This document shows, piece after piece, positions 16,592-25,493 of a stretch of 64,000 nt of DNA. The DNA is from Flavobacteriales bacterium (GTDB lineage Bacteria; Bacteroidota; Bacteroidia; UBA10329). The stretch is from positions 52,327 to 116,326 of the forward strand of contig WGMW01000038.1 in the NCBI GenBank assembly GCA_016124845.1, written 5' to 3'. A program made the position numbers and the translations under genes. Numbering within the stretch: the stretch's first letter is position 1; each line of letters starts with the position of its first letter. The notes beneath the pieces were generated by a model. The model saw only the letters and a list, made by a program, of their open reading frames with translations, searched no databases and was not told the origin of the DNA.

Positions 16592-17176
16592 ATGGAAAAG
16601 ATCAAAATGGGCATATATGGGCTGCAGTACAGCCAAACTCAAACGGGTGCTTACGCGCTGGTTTTGGAAGAGGCTGAAGGCACCCGAAGACTTCCGATCA
16701 TTATCGGTAGTTCGGAGGCGCAGGCCATTGCCATCGAGTTGGAGAACATGAGTCCGACCCGCCCGCTGACCCACGATCTGTTCCGCACCTTCGCGCAGTC
16801 ATTCAATATTGATATCCATGAAGTCATCATCTACAATTTTGTAGATGGTGTCTTCTACGGAAAGATCATTTGCAGCGATGGCAAGAATGAGGTGGAGATC
16901 GATTGCCGCCCGTCCGATGCCGTGGCGCTTGCCGTCCGATTCAAATGCCCGATTTACACGCATGAGTTCATCCTGAATGCAGCAGCATTTGAGAAGGACG
17001 ATTCCGGGGCTGGTATCAAACCGATGTTGATCGATGAGGAATCAGATGATGACACTTCTGGATTTGAAGACCTGAGCAATGACGAGCTCGAAGAATCTCT
17101 GAATGACGCGCTTGCCCGCGAAGATTACGAGCAGGCCACCATCATCCGCGATGAACTGAATCGCAGGAAAAAGTAA
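16592..17176 (+). CDS. Bifunctional nuclease family (DUF151) protein with UVR-like C-terminal motif
   Basis: A 194-residue cytoplasmic protein. The DUF151/BFN domain runs from about 5 to 135: IIGSSEAQAIAIELE, RPLTHDLF, VDGVFYGKIIC and the acidic-basic core IDCRPSDAVALAVRFKCPIY. Plant and bacterial members have reported DNase/RNase activity. An acidic linker leads to a UvrB/UvrC-like helical hairpin (ELEESLNDALAREDYEQA, ending RDELNRRKK), a combination common in Bacteroidota. The start is set at 16592 (MEKIKMGIYGLQ) because the open frame upstream lies in the palindromic repeat. The product may act in RNA or DNA handling; the biological role is not established. Confidence 0.88.
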   Translation: MEKIKMGIYGLQYSQTQTGAYALVLEEAEGTRRLPIIIGSSEAQAIAIELENMSPTRPLTHDLFRTFAQSFNIDIHEVIIYNFVDGVFYGKIICSDGKNEVEIDCRPSDAVALAVRFKCPIYTHEFILNAAAFEKDDSGAGIKPMLIDEESDDDTSGFEDLSNDELEESLNDALAREDYEQATIIRDELNRRKK

Positions 17177-17194
17177 ACCTGACCATCTGCCGTC

Positions 17195-17252
17195 ATGCTG
17201 AATTTATTTCAGCATCTGTTGGATTCTGAATCCGCCTCAGGCGGACAGAATC
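17195..17252. repeat. ATGCTGAA-type dispersed intergenic repeat
   Basis: Two hairpins in series: ATGCTGAA/TTCAGCAT (17195-17215) and GATTCTG/CAGAATC (17222-17252), the latter enclosing TCCGCCT/AGGCGGA. The first hairpin recurs at 28163-28183. Confidence 0.65.
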
Positions 17253-17320
17253 ACAATCCTATTTCTGCTATCGGTCGTTAAACACAAATTTTCCTTATCC
17301 TTGAAAGACCTGAAATTAGG

Positions 17321-18670
17321 ATGACCGATCAACTTTCCCTTACACTTTTGAACCTTCCTTTGCTTGACCTTGGCATCTCGTTTAACAGCGTTGGCCGCGG
17401 ATTGCTCGGCATGTTGGTTTTGGTGGCCATCGGTTTTGTTTTCAGCGAAGACCGCAAAGCCATCAACTGGCGATTGATCATCATTGGCCTCGTTATTCAG
17501 TTGGTCCTTGCCATCGGTATTCTCAAGATCGAAGCGGTCCAGCTCATATTTGATGCGGTCGGAAGCGGCTTTGTGAAGATCATCTCCTTCACCGATTTCG
17601 GAACGGACTTTCTGTTCTCATCATTCGTTACGGGAAGCCCCGAAGCAGCCGTACTGAGTTTTGCCTTCCGCATTCTGCCGACCATCGTATTCTTCTCTGC
17701 GCTCACGAGCCTTTTGTACTATCTCGGACTACTTCAAAAGGTCGTGTATGTGTTTGCTTGGGTGATGAAAAAGACCATGAAACTTTCGGGGGCTGAAAGC
17801 TTGGCTGCTGCCGGAAACATCTTCCTCGGACAGACCGAATCGCCATTTCTCATCAAACCCTACTTGGACAAGATGACCAAGAGCGAGATCATGTGTCTGA
17901 TGACGGGTGGAATGGCCACCATTGCAGGTGGTGTGCTTGCAGCTTACATCGGTTTTTTGGGTGGTGAAGATCCGGCTGAACGCATTCTTTTTGCCAAGCA
18001 TCTTTTGGCTGCTTCGGTGATGTCTGCACCTGCGGCCGTTGTTGCTGCCAAACTTCTTGTTCCAGAGAAGGAAGAGTTCAATGAGAGTATGGAGATCAGC
18101 AAGGAGAAAATGGGCGCAAATGTGCTCGAAGCTGTAGCCAACGGAACTTCAGATGGTGTGAAACTGGCTGTGAATGTTGGAGCCATGCTGCTGGTTTTTA
18201 CCGCATTCGTTTACATGGGCAATTGGATCCTGCACGATCTTATCGGTGGACCGACAGGTCTGAACGACATTATTGCCTCCAATACAGGCTATGACGGACT
18301 GAGCTTTCAGTTTCTGGTCGGTTATGCGTTTGCACCGATCGCTTGGCTGATGGGCGTGCCGACAGCAGATATTTTCTTTGTGGGTCAATTACTTGGAGAG
18401 AAAACAATTCTGAACGAATTCTATGCGTACAAAACGCTTGGCGAAATGAAATTCAGCGGTATGTTCTCTCAAGAGAAATCGATGATCATGGCCACATACA
18501 TTCTTTGTGGTTTCTCCAACTTCGCTTCTATCGGCATCCAGATCGGTGGCATCGGAACCCTCATCCCAAACCGAAAGGGATTGCTCTCCAAACTCGGTCT
18601 GCGCGCGCTGCTTGGCGGAACACTGGCATGTTTATTTACTGCCGTGTTGGTAGGAATGTTTTTAGGATAA
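17321..18670 (+). CDS. NupC/CNT-family concentrative nucleoside transporter
   Basis: A 449-residue inner-membrane transporter with about ten hydrophobic segments. The CNT core motifs are present: GQTESPFLIKPYLDKMTKSEI and MTGGMATIAGGVLAAYIGF, and later GAMLLVFTAFVYMGNW and TYILCGFSNFASIGIQIGGIG. CNT proteins import nucleosides with H+ or Na+. It could feed the nucleoside salvage kinase at 2595-3221, although the two are far apart. The stop lies inside the end of the convergent serine hydrolase gene (9-base overlap). A TATCCTTG box at 17296-17303 is a possible promoter. Confidence 0.93.
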   Translation: MTDQLSLTLLNLPLLDLGISFNSVGRGLLGMLVLVAIGFVFSEDRKAINWRLIIIGLVIQLVLAIGILKIEAVQLIFDAVGSGFVKIISFTDFGTDFLFSSFVTGSPEAAVLSFAFRILPTIVFFSALTSLLYYLGLLQKVVYVFAWVMKKTMKLSGAESLAAAGNIFLGQTESPFLIKPYLDKMTKSEIMCLMTGGMATIAGGVLAAYIGFLGGEDPAERILFAKHLLAASVMSAPAAVVAAKLLVPEKEEFNESMEISKEKMGANVLEAVANGTSDGVKLAVNVGAMLLVFTAFVYMGNWILHDLIGGPTGLNDIIASNTGYDGLSFQFLVGYAFAPIAWLMGVPTADIFFVGQLLGEKTILNEFYAYKTLGEMKFSGMFSQEKSMIMATYILCGFSNFASIGIQIGGIGTLIPNRKGLLSKLGLRALLGGTLACLFTAVLVGMFLG

Positions 18671-19813
18671 ACCGCCCCGCAACTCCTTCAACACTTCCTC
18701 CACGATCACTCTGAAATCAATCGAGTGATTCATATCGCTGCCCAAACGTTCATGGCCTAAACGAACAATTACCATTTCGTATTCTGGAATCACGATAATG
18801 TACTGGCCAAGAATACCGCGCTGGTAATAAATGTGTGTTCCGTAATCATCGCATATCCAAAAACTGTGACCATAATACGGCACCGCGTAAGGCACCGTGG
18901 CAATGTCTACAAATGCGGTATCCAAAATTTGCTTTCCGTTGAAATTGCCTTCCTGCAGCATCATCTGTCCGAAGCGGGCAAAATCGCGCGCGTTGGAATT
19001 GAAACAGCAGAACGATAGCTCTTTCCCGTCCTTATGATCTAAGTGCCACTTGGCAGCATGAACCGCTCCCAGCGGTTTCCAAAGCTTTTCTGATGCATAT
19101 TCCGCTTCTGACTTTCCTGTGGCGCGCATCAGGCAAAGACCAAGCAATTGCGTGGCTCCACTTTGATACTCAAAAGCATCCTTTCCCGGTTTTCGGATGA
19201 CGGGCACATTCTCCAGCATCAATTTCTCTACATCGGGGCCGTAATAGAGTTTGGCCGTGATGTCGAACGGGTTGGTGTAATGCTCATTGAAATCCAGTCC
19301 TGCGGTCATCGTGCAGAGATTTCTAAGCGTCAGATCATCGGCATATTCTCCTTTCAGTTCCGGTAGGAAATCCTTCACCTTCTGATCCCAACTTTTGAAA
19401 TAACCATCCTGAATGGCACATTGCGCAAGCATGGTGGTAATGCTTTTGGCCATGCTGAAAGAGTTGCTGCGCGAAGAATCAGAATAACCGTCCCAGTATT
19501 CCTCAAACACGATCTCACCATCTTGGATCATCAAGAAAGCCACGGTCTTCGTCTCCTCTAATGACTTTCTGAGATCGCCTGTAATATCCCATTCGTAGTA
19601 GAACTCTGAGACCTTCCACGGTGCTGGCGTTCCAGCCTCTACCGTTCGCGTATCGAAGAATTTTGCATCGCTGATAGTTGCCGATGTATTTCCATGCAGG
19701 TAGGCCGCCCAAACACCTTTCAGCAGAAACTGATTACCTGTAAAATAGATGCCTGCAACTGCCAATAAAACAACGGCAGTTAGCCAACCGAGAACTTTCA
19801 ATAGCTTTTTCAT
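18662..19813 (-). CDS. Serine hydrolase, beta-lactamase class C / penicillin-binding-like
   Basis: A 383-residue protein with an N-terminal membrane anchor or signal sequence (LLKVLGWLTAVVLLAVAGIYF). The nucleophile motif is SMAK (Ser120, Lys123) in NSFSMAKSITTML. The second motif reads Y-Q-S (216-218) instead of the usual YxN, and the HxG-like segment near the end is YYGHSFWI. It belongs to the broad beta-lactamase/esterase class C fold (DUF302-free, single domain). Such Bacteroidota proteins are often D-amino-peptidases or esterases rather than resistance enzymes. It is leftward and convergent with the nucleoside transporter. Confidence 0.88.
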   Translation of the reverse strand: MKKLLKVLGWLTAVVLLAVAGIYFTGNQFLLKGVWAAYLHGNTSATISDAKFFDTRTVEAGTPAPWKVSEFYYEWDITGDLRKSLEETKTVAFLMIQDGEIVFEEYWDGYSDSSRSNSFSMAKSITTMLAQCAIQDGYFKSWDQKVKDFLPELKGEYADDLTLRNLCTMTAGLDFNEHYTNPFDITAKLYYGPDVEKLMLENVPVIRKPGKDAFEYQSGATQLLGLCLMRATGKSEAEYASEKLWKPLGAVHAAKWHLDHKDGKELSFCCFNSNARDFARFGQMMLQEGNFNGKQILDTAFVDIATVPYAVPYYGHSFWICDDYGTHIYYQRGILGQYIIVIPEYEMVIVRLGHERLGSDMNHSIDFRVIVEEVLKELRGGLS

Positions 19814-19864
19814 AATTGTTAAAGTATGAGATTCTGATACAATTTAGGTGTGACAAGAAATAAA

Positions 19865-19887
19865 AAAGGCACGCGATGCGTGCCTTT
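19865..19887 (-). terminator. Rho-independent terminator for the DUF4412 gene
   Basis: AAAGGCACGC/GCGTGCCTTT hairpin with a 3-base loop, 20 bases after the stop at 19908, followed on the minus strand by TTTTTTA. Confidence 0.8.
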
Positions 19888-19907
19888 CCCTTCAAGTATT
19901 CTACCTA

Positions 19908-20504
19908 TCACCTTCTATTGAATTTCGAAGGATCGACCTTTGTTTCCTTCACCGAGGTAACTTCCTGACTGATCAACACATTACCATTGGAATCGCGTAA
20001 TTCCATTTTTATCGGAAAACCATTGCTGATACCACTCAAATCTGGCATGTTATTGCGCATGAGTTTGGGCAATTTATCATAGGTCAACGCTACATCTTTT
20101 GTCACCCAATAGGTAAGGTCGTTACCATTCGATTTGAACATAAGCATCTCGCAATCATAGCCGTTTTCCGTAGTTGCCATCTTTCTAACGAAGTTGGCGC
20201 CTGTCATCAAAGGATCGGCTGTTACCCCGGAAACCTCTTGCGAACCTTTATCTGTCATCATAAAGACCGAAGCATCATTGGTTCCCATGATCATCGAATA
20301 CCGTAGGTTGTATTCGCCTGCATGCGAATCGAACTCCATCAGATTCTGGTCGCCTTTGTGATACCACGTAACCGTAGCCGTTTCCTTTACAGCAGCATTG
20401 GTGGTATTGTAGGTAATAACCCCTTCAAATGCCGACTGAGCGAATGAAACCGATGTTCCAAGGACAGCAACCAAGAAGAATGAAAACACTTTAGAAAATT
20501 TCAT
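19908..20504 (-). CDS. DUF4412 domain secreted protein
   Basis: A 198-residue protein with a signal peptide (MKFSKVFSFFLVAVLGTSVSFAQ). The pattern FEGVITYNTTNA, MIMGTNDASVFMMTD, ENGYDCEMLMFKSNGN, YWVTKDVAL fits DUF4412, an exported family with an LolA/LolB-like lipid-binding beta fold. An alternative start at 20531 overlaps the stop of the upstream gene by ATGA and would add nine polar residues; 20504 gives the cleaner signal peptide. The tight spacing suggests co-transcription with the large glycine-rich protein. Its role may be to accompany that protein, but this is only context. Confidence 0.8.
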   Translation of the reverse strand: MKFSKVFSFFLVAVLGTSVSFAQSAFEGVITYNTTNAAVKETATVTWYHKGDQNLMEFDSHAGEYNLRYSMIMGTNDASVFMMTDKGSQEVSGVTADPLMTGANFVRKMATTENGYDCEMLMFKSNGNDLTYWVTKDVALTYDKLPKLMRNNMPDLSGISNGFPIKMELRDSNGNVLISQEVTSVKETKVDPSKFNRR

Positions 20505-20527
20505 TGTCAGATTATTCGATCGTTTTA

Positions 20528-22327
20528 TCATGGCCCAACTTGTCCTTTCAGGTTTGATGTATTGTAAAGGTTATCCGGAATGTTGGTGGTGAAACCATTT
20601 CGTTTTACGGCAAAACCTCCATCTCCTGGCAATGGTGGTGGTACTGGAATCGGAATGTTGATAGGGCCGATAGGAATGTTACCGATGATCGGAACAGAGA
20701 TCGTAACTGTCAACGAAAGTTGGAAAGACCCTTGTGTTCCGGGGAATCCGTACGGACCACCGTCTCCACCATTTGTGTTCGGGGTAAGGGTTATTGTTGC
20801 CGGTCCGGTGGCAAAGCTGAACGGTGCATTCAACTGGCCGCCATGACCCTGAACCCCGCCTACTCCTCCGGTCCCGTCCGTTCCTTCATCGTACACGGCA
20901 ATACCAATGAAAAGGTTGGTGTTGTAGTCTCCACCAACACCCATTCCGGCACCACCGCCACCGCCCGAACCTACGAACAGCCCGAATGTGATAGAACCGA
21001 TGATAGGAATAGATGGCGTGGTGTAGCTCAGCGAGAATGCCATGGCACCACCGCCACCGCCACCGCCATAAATGGCCGAATTGTTCACAATGGTCGCATC
21101 CAAGGTCAGATCCACTGCATCACCTCCGTCCTGGCCTTCTCCAGTATATCCGTTTGCCGGATCGTAAGCGATACCACCATCTCCCCCTCGGCCAATGATG
21201 TAACCGTCATTCACCAAAGCAATCAAGGATCCAGAAGCGAAGTTACCCGTGGTATATGCGGGCTGCGTGGCATCTGTGCTGCTGACCAAAACCCCGCTAA
21301 GCACATTATTCACAACGCAAACAGTCGTACTGTTGGGTACATTCGGATTTGCAGCAAAGAAGGCTGCTGCAAGATCATAATTGTCAACTCCCGTTACCAC
21401 ATCGATCTCATAGCATGGTTCAATGGTGAGTGAATAGACTATATTGTAAGTGCTGTTATTACACAGAACCTGAATGACGATCGGGTATGTTCCGGCTGGG
21501 GCAAACGGGTCCGCATGAAAATCAATGTTCACCAGTCCGGTAGATGGTGCAGGATTCGGAGAAATTGTGGCTGTCAACCCCGCTGGCAGCGTGGTAAGAA
21601 TGGAGACGGCCAATTGCTGTGGGTTTCCTGCGGTCTGCACGATATTCAGTCCGAGGTTCTGATCGGGAGAGACCACGCGATCTATCGTATCTGCGGTGCT
21701 GGTTGGCGTAATGTTCAAAAAACAGTCATTACATCCTTGCGCAAAGGTTGGCAGCCAACAGGTTCCGTTAAAGTAATCGACCGTGCTGTCGGTGGTGTTC
21801 GCGATCACCAGCCCTACCGCTGGGTTCTGAATATTGTCCCTCATTGTTTCCGTCATCTGCGGAGCGAGAAATCCTTTGTCCTCAGAAACCAAGTGCAATA
21901 CAGCGCTCGAATCGGGCTGGTCGGTATTGATACCTACGTGAAATTCGTTGTTCCAAATGAAGCTGTTGGCCACCCAGTCGTTGAAGAAGACCGTATCATA
22001 GCGCATGGTCTGTCCTTGCAGACCGGGAATAAGCGGACCTTCTGGACCCTGCGGGCCGATGCCACGTCTCCAAACAATGCCATCAAAATACCAGAAACTA
22101 CTGTCCGTTGGGGTGTAGATCAACAGCCCGGTTGCCGGGTTGGTGATTGCCAACGTATCTGTTCTCGGTATCAGAAGTCCCTTGTTCAGTGCCTGAATTT
22201 CAAGCAGCGCACTTGGATCGGGAGTGGTAGTTCCGATACCTACATTGTCCTGAGCCTGAAGTTCTGAAGCGGAGAAGAAAAGAACTGCCGCAGCAAATGC
22301 AGCAATCAAAGCGCGTAGATTTCGCAT
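20528..22327 (-). CDS. Secreted protein with phage-tail-fibre-like glycine-rich C-terminal region
   Basis: A 599-residue exported protein with a signal peptide (MRNLRALIAAFAAAVLFFSA). The N-terminal part has two copies of the head-fibre repeat seen in Bacteroidota surface proteins, NVGIGTTTPDPSALLEIQ and HVGINTDQPDSSAVLHL, each followed by LLIPRTDT- or FLAPQMTE-like and GLxIxxxTDSxxxYFxG. A short collagen-like GPQGPEGP is present. After a Cys-containing Ig-like middle, about residues 370-600 are glycine-rich with LVNDGYIIGRGGDGG, IYGGGGGGGAM and VGSGGGGGAGMGVGG. This is the pattern of polyglycine-type tips in phage tail fibres. No T9SS domain is seen. It is coupled to the DUF4412 gene. Confidence 0.8.
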   Translation of the reverse strand: MRNLRALIAAFAAAVLFFSASELQAQDNVGIGTTTPDPSALLEIQALNKGLLIPRTDTLAITNPATGLLIYTPTDSSFWYFDGIVWRRGIGPQGPEGPLIPGLQGQTMRYDTVFFNDWVANSFIWNNEFHVGINTDQPDSSAVLHLVSEDKGFLAPQMTETMRDNIQNPAVGLVIANTTDSTVDYFNGTCWLPTFAQGCNDCFLNITPTSTADTIDRVVSPDQNLGLNIVQTAGNPQQLAVSILTTLPAGLTATISPNPAPSTGLVNIDFHADPFAPAGTYPIVIQVLCNNSTYNIVYSLTIEPCYEIDVVTGVDNYDLAAAFFAANPNVPNSTTVCVVNNVLSGVLVSSTDATQPAYTTGNFASGSLIALVNDGYIIGRGGDGGIAYDPANGYTGEGQDGGDAVDLTLDATIVNNSAIYGGGGGGGAMAFSLSYTTPSIPIIGSITFGLFVGSGGGGGAGMGVGGDYNTNLFIGIAVYDEGTDGTGGVGGVQGHGGQLNAPFSFATGPATITLTPNTNGGDGGPYGFPGTQGSFQLSLTVTISVPIIGNIPIGPINIPIPVPPPLPGDGGFAVKRNGFTTNIPDNLYNTSNLKGQVGP

Positions 22328-22426
22328 TTTGGTCAATGGTTTCTTTTGGTGGCCGACCGTGGCCGATTCAAGCCCGAAAAATACATAAATCGATTCGCAA
22401 TACCCGAAGAATTGGATGGATAAAAC

Positions 22427-22434
22427 TATTTTTG
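22427..22434 (+). promoter_or_regulatory. Candidate -7 promoter box for tRNA-Val
   Basis: TATTTTTG is an exact TAnnTTTG match ending 11 bases before the mature tRNA 5' end. Confidence 0.55.
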
Positions 22435-22445
22435 CGGACGATTTC

Positions 22446-22520
22446 GGGCATTTAGCTCAGTTGGTTCAGAGCACCACCTTGACAGGGTGGGGGTCACTGG
22501 TTCGAATCCAGTAATGCTCA
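22446..22520 (+). tRNA. tRNA-Val (anticodon GAC)
   Basis: A 75-base cloverleaf: acceptor GGGCATT pairs with AATGCTC; the D-arm is GCTC AGTTGGTTCA GAGC; the anticodon stem CCACC/GGTGG encloses the loop TTGACAG, with GAC at 22481-22483; the T-arm carries GGTTCGAATCC. The discriminator is A and CCA is not encoded, as usual in Bacteroidota. It reads GUC and GUU valine codons. Confidence 0.95.
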
Positions 22521-22530
22521 CTGTAAAAAA

Positions 22531-22567
22531 GGGAGGACTTCATGCAAATGGCATCCTCCCGATTTTT
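22531..22567 (+). terminator. Terminator after tRNA-Val
   Basis: GGGAGGA/TCCTCCC hairpin (with an inner ATGC/GCAT) followed by GATTTTTT; it ends before the next ATG. Confidence 0.75.
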
Positions 22568-22576
22568 TATCCGAAA

Positions 22577-23125
22577 ATGCGCGCTCTGCGGAACATAGCA
22601 CTTCTCTTCGCTCTGATGCTGTTCAGCCTTGGCTCGATGGCCGACATTGGAGAGACGTATGATCTGAAGCAGCAGCGTGCCGAACTGGTGAGCGAACTCG
22701 AACAGCTGACCGCTGATTCCACTCGGTCAAATGCAATTACAGGATTCCGAATCCGCGAGATCAACGAACAGATCATGGCTTTGGACGCGGAGATCTTCAA
22801 GAGTTATGATGAAACGGTTGAACGCGTCACCGCGCAGCAGGACGAATCCAAGAGCCAAGGAAAGATGGCCGTTGTTCTGGCGCTGATCGTTTCCATCATT
22901 GGGGTTTTCATTGTGCTTCTGTTGTTTGTGGCACGGAATAAAATCCTCCGGAACGGAAGTGGAGGATTCCGCCAGCTCTACCGCGAACTGACCTTGGATT
23001 TCATCCAGCAGAGCTCACCAGAAAAGCCGCTTTCCGAGCGTTTGGTGCGCGTAAATGTGGTGGTGGTCATCGGTTTGGTCATGATGAGTGTGTCGGTGAT
23101 CGCTTACCTTTTGACCGCATTATAA
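22577..23125 (+). CDS. Membrane protein of unknown function with signal peptide and two TM helices
   Basis: A 182-residue protein; I start it at 22577 since the open frame upstream runs through the tRNA and its terminator. It has a signal sequence (MRALRNIALLFALMLFSLG), a charged predicted coiled coil (LKQQRAELVSELEQL and following), one TM helix (MAVVLALIVSIIGVFIVLLL), a short cytoplasmic or periplasmic loop with FRQLYRELTLDF, and a second TM helix at the C-terminus (VNVVVVIGLVMMSVSVIAY). No family is recognised. It precedes the M48 protease gene by 32 bases, so they may be one unit. Confidence 0.72.
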   Translation: MRALRNIALLFALMLFSLGSMADIGETYDLKQQRAELVSELEQLTADSTRSNAITGFRIREINEQIMALDAEIFKSYDETVERVTAQQDESKSQGKMAVVLALIVSIIGVFIVLLLFVARNKILRNGSGGFRQLYRELTLDFIQQSSPEKPLSERLVRVNVVVVIGLVMMSVSVIAYLLTAL

Positions 23126-23157
23126 GCGCTTCTGCGTTCGACCTCAAACCCGATCAT

Positions 23158-25368
23158 TTGCGGATTCCAATCCTCATAATTACTCTGTTGCTGTTCAATG
23201 CGCACTCGTGGGGACAGGATTTTGACCATTACCAACCCGTTGAACCAAGTGGTCCGATCCCGAAAGATTTTACCACCGCTTCCTCCGATAAATTTGAACG
23301 GGCCAAGGAAAACCTGAACGCGGAGGAAGACGAGAGATCCACTCGCGAAGCCAAACATGATTTTCTGCTTGAAAGCAATTTCCTGATCGACCAAGTATTG
23401 GGAAGCGGCCGTGTCTTGTTCAACGACCCTTTTTCCAATTACTTGAGCCAGATTCTGGACACAATTCTTGTGAACGAACCCGAACTCCGCAAGCGAGTGC
23501 GTGTGTATGCCGTTCGGTCTTCGGTGGTCAATTCATTTACCACGGATGACGGCATCATCCTCGTGAACATCGGCCTGCTGGCCCAACTCGAAAACGAGGC
23601 ACAACTGGCGTACATTCTCTGCCACGAACTGGCACATTTCACCGAGCGACACGTGATCAACGCATACGTGCAAAATGAGGCGATCGCCAAAGGCGAAGGG
23701 CTGTTCAAGCGAAGTTCCTTCGATGAGAAGATGCTGACCAAAAGCCGCTACTCGAAGGAACTCGAAAAGGAAGCCGATCAACTTGGTTTTGAACGATTTA
23801 AGAGGACACATTTCGGAACTTCGAACCTGCTGAACGTGTACGAGGTGATGCGATACGCGCATCTTCCGTTCGATGACATCGCCTTCGACAAAACGTTCTT
23901 CGACCGTGAATTTTACCGCATCAACGATTCGTATTTCCTCAATAAGGTGCGGCCTGCGGAGGCGAATGAGCAGGACGACCCTTCGAAGGACACGCATCCG
24001 AGTCCGCGAGAGCGCCAACAACTTTTGCGGCACTACATTTCTCAATCGGACACGCTTGGCAGAAGCGATTTCATCGTGTCGCAGACCGAATTTGAGAAAC
24101 TGCAAACGGCCGCGCGCTTCGAACTCACCGAACTCTACCTGAAAGCCGACCGACCCGTAATGAGCATTTACAACTCGTATCTGCTCCTGCGAACGTACCC
24201 GAACAGCTTATATCTGAAGAAGCGGATCGCGGAAGCTATTTACATGCTTTCCAAGTTCAAAACGGGCGGCAATTTCGGGATGGTGCATCCAGGCTACTCA
24301 CAAATTGAGGGTGAATCGCAGCAGGTCTATCACCTCTTTTATCGATTAAAACCCGAAGAACTCTGTGTGCTCGGCATCGGTTACATCTGGAACCTGACTC
24401 AAGAATTTCCAGAAGACGAAGACCTGAGGAACATGGCCGATGACCTACTGAAGGATCTGATGCGGAATTATCACGTTCCCGGAATGTTCGCGCAAAGCCG
24501 TCCGTCCGAAGGATGGGACACGCCCGACACCACGGCCATCGAAAGCAAGTACGACCGACTGAAACAGAAGAGCAAGGAGAATCCGAAACTCACGATGATC
24601 ACCTACGCGCTGGTGGATCTGTTTGAGAAGGATGAGGCATTCCGCAAGCGGTTTGATGAACTGGAACATCAGGAATGGGGCAGTAATCGTGATGCGTCTT
24701 CGCTGGGTGAGATCCAGAAAAAGAACAATGAAGAATTTCGGCAATTGAAGAACCACGGATTTGCCGTGGGTGCCGAAAAAGTGGTGATGGTCTCGCCCAC
24801 TTACGCCAAACTCGACCTCCGCAAAAAACGCCAGCACAAGTTCCTGCATTCCGAATCGGCCAAGGCAAAACTGTTGGAACAGATCGACCGCTCATCCAAA
24901 CTGCTGAATCTGGATATGCGGATCATCGACCGTTCCGGTCTCGATTCTTCCCACGTGGAAACCTTCAACGACATCACGTTCCTGAACGAGTGGATCGATG
25001 CCCGATTCAACCAAATAGATGTGGCAATGGTGAACATGCCTGAATCGGAGATCGATCGGATCATCTCGGTTTACGGAACAGAATATTTCGCGTGGACGGG
25101 TGTGATCAACTACCGCGAGAACAAGCCGCTGATGTATTTCTACCTGCTCTACGCGCTCATTCCGCCTGCCATTCCGTTTGCCGTTTACTACTTGGCAAGG
25201 CCGAACTACGACACCTATTATTACTGCATCGCCTTCAATCTACGAACGGGCGAACCCGTGCTCATCAACTACAACAATTTCCGTAGGCGCGATGCGCGGG
25301 ACATGATCAACAGCAGCGTTTACGATTCGCTGTGGCAGATGAAACGCAAACCGAAACAGAAAGGATGA
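23158..25368 (+). CDS. Secreted M48 family zinc metalloprotease with large C-terminal extension
   Basis: A 736-residue protein beginning with a TTG and a signal peptide (MRIPILIITLLLFNAHSWGQ). The M48 zinc motif is HELAH at 156-160 inside LAYILCHELAHFTERHV, with the third-ligand motif near EKEADQLGFERF. The first 260 residues are the peptidase. The following about 470 residues hold TPR-like helical segments (FELTELYLKADRPVMSIYNS) and a DUF-like region, and a short hydrophobic stretch near 655-680 (MYFYLLYALIPPAIPFAVYYL). M48 enzymes act in envelope protein quality control. No ATG is available in frame, so the start is less certain than the reading frame. Confidence 0.87.
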   Translation: MRIPILIITLLLFNAHSWGQDFDHYQPVEPSGPIPKDFTTASSDKFERAKENLNAEEDERSTREAKHDFLLESNFLIDQVLGSGRVLFNDPFSNYLSQILDTILVNEPELRKRVRVYAVRSSVVNSFTTDDGIILVNIGLLAQLENEAQLAYILCHELAHFTERHVINAYVQNEAIAKGEGLFKRSSFDEKMLTKSRYSKELEKEADQLGFERFKRTHFGTSNLLNVYEVMRYAHLPFDDIAFDKTFFDREFYRINDSYFLNKVRPAEANEQDDPSKDTHPSPRERQQLLRHYISQSDTLGRSDFIVSQTEFEKLQTAARFELTELYLKADRPVMSIYNSYLLLRTYPNSLYLKKRIAEAIYMLSKFKTGGNFGMVHPGYSQIEGESQQVYHLFYRLKPEELCVLGIGYIWNLTQEFPEDEDLRNMADDLLKDLMRNYHVPGMFAQSRPSEGWDTPDTTAIESKYDRLKQKSKENPKLTMITYALVDLFEKDEAFRKRFDELEHQEWGSNRDASSLGEIQKKNNEEFRQLKNHGFAVGAEKVVMVSPTYAKLDLRKKRQHKFLHSESAKAKLLEQIDRSSKLLNLDMRIIDRSGLDSSHVETFNDITFLNEWIDARFNQIDVAMVNMPESEIDRIISVYGTEYFAWTGVINYRENKPLMYFYLLYALIPPAIPFAVYYLARPNYDTYYYCIAFNLRTGEPVLINYNNFRRRDARDMINSSVYDSLWQMKRKPKQKG

Positions 25369-25423
25369 CATGCCTGAATTACATATCGAATGTAATTGCT
25401 GGGCGCTGTCAAAGAGCCCCTTC

Positions 25424-25453
25424 CTCCCCTTCGACAAGCTCAGGGCAGGCAGT
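25424..25453. repeat. TTCGACAAGCTCAGG-type repeat before the next gene
   Basis: CCCCTTCGACAAGCTCAGG followed by GCAGGCAGTCAGGG lies between the M48 gene and the secreted protein gene. A copy with one difference (CCTGAGCCTGTCGAAGG, opposite strand) sits near 6600-6618. Open reading through it gives the peptide PSTSSGQA, which is not part of a real protein. Confidence 0.65.
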
Positions 25454-25493
25454 CAGGGAAACAACCTCTTTCGATTTTGCTTTTCCGAGCAAC

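Noticed and set aside
20528..22327. Prophage tail-fibre gene
   Set aside because: There is a bacterial signal peptide and no phage structural, lysis or integrase gene nearby.
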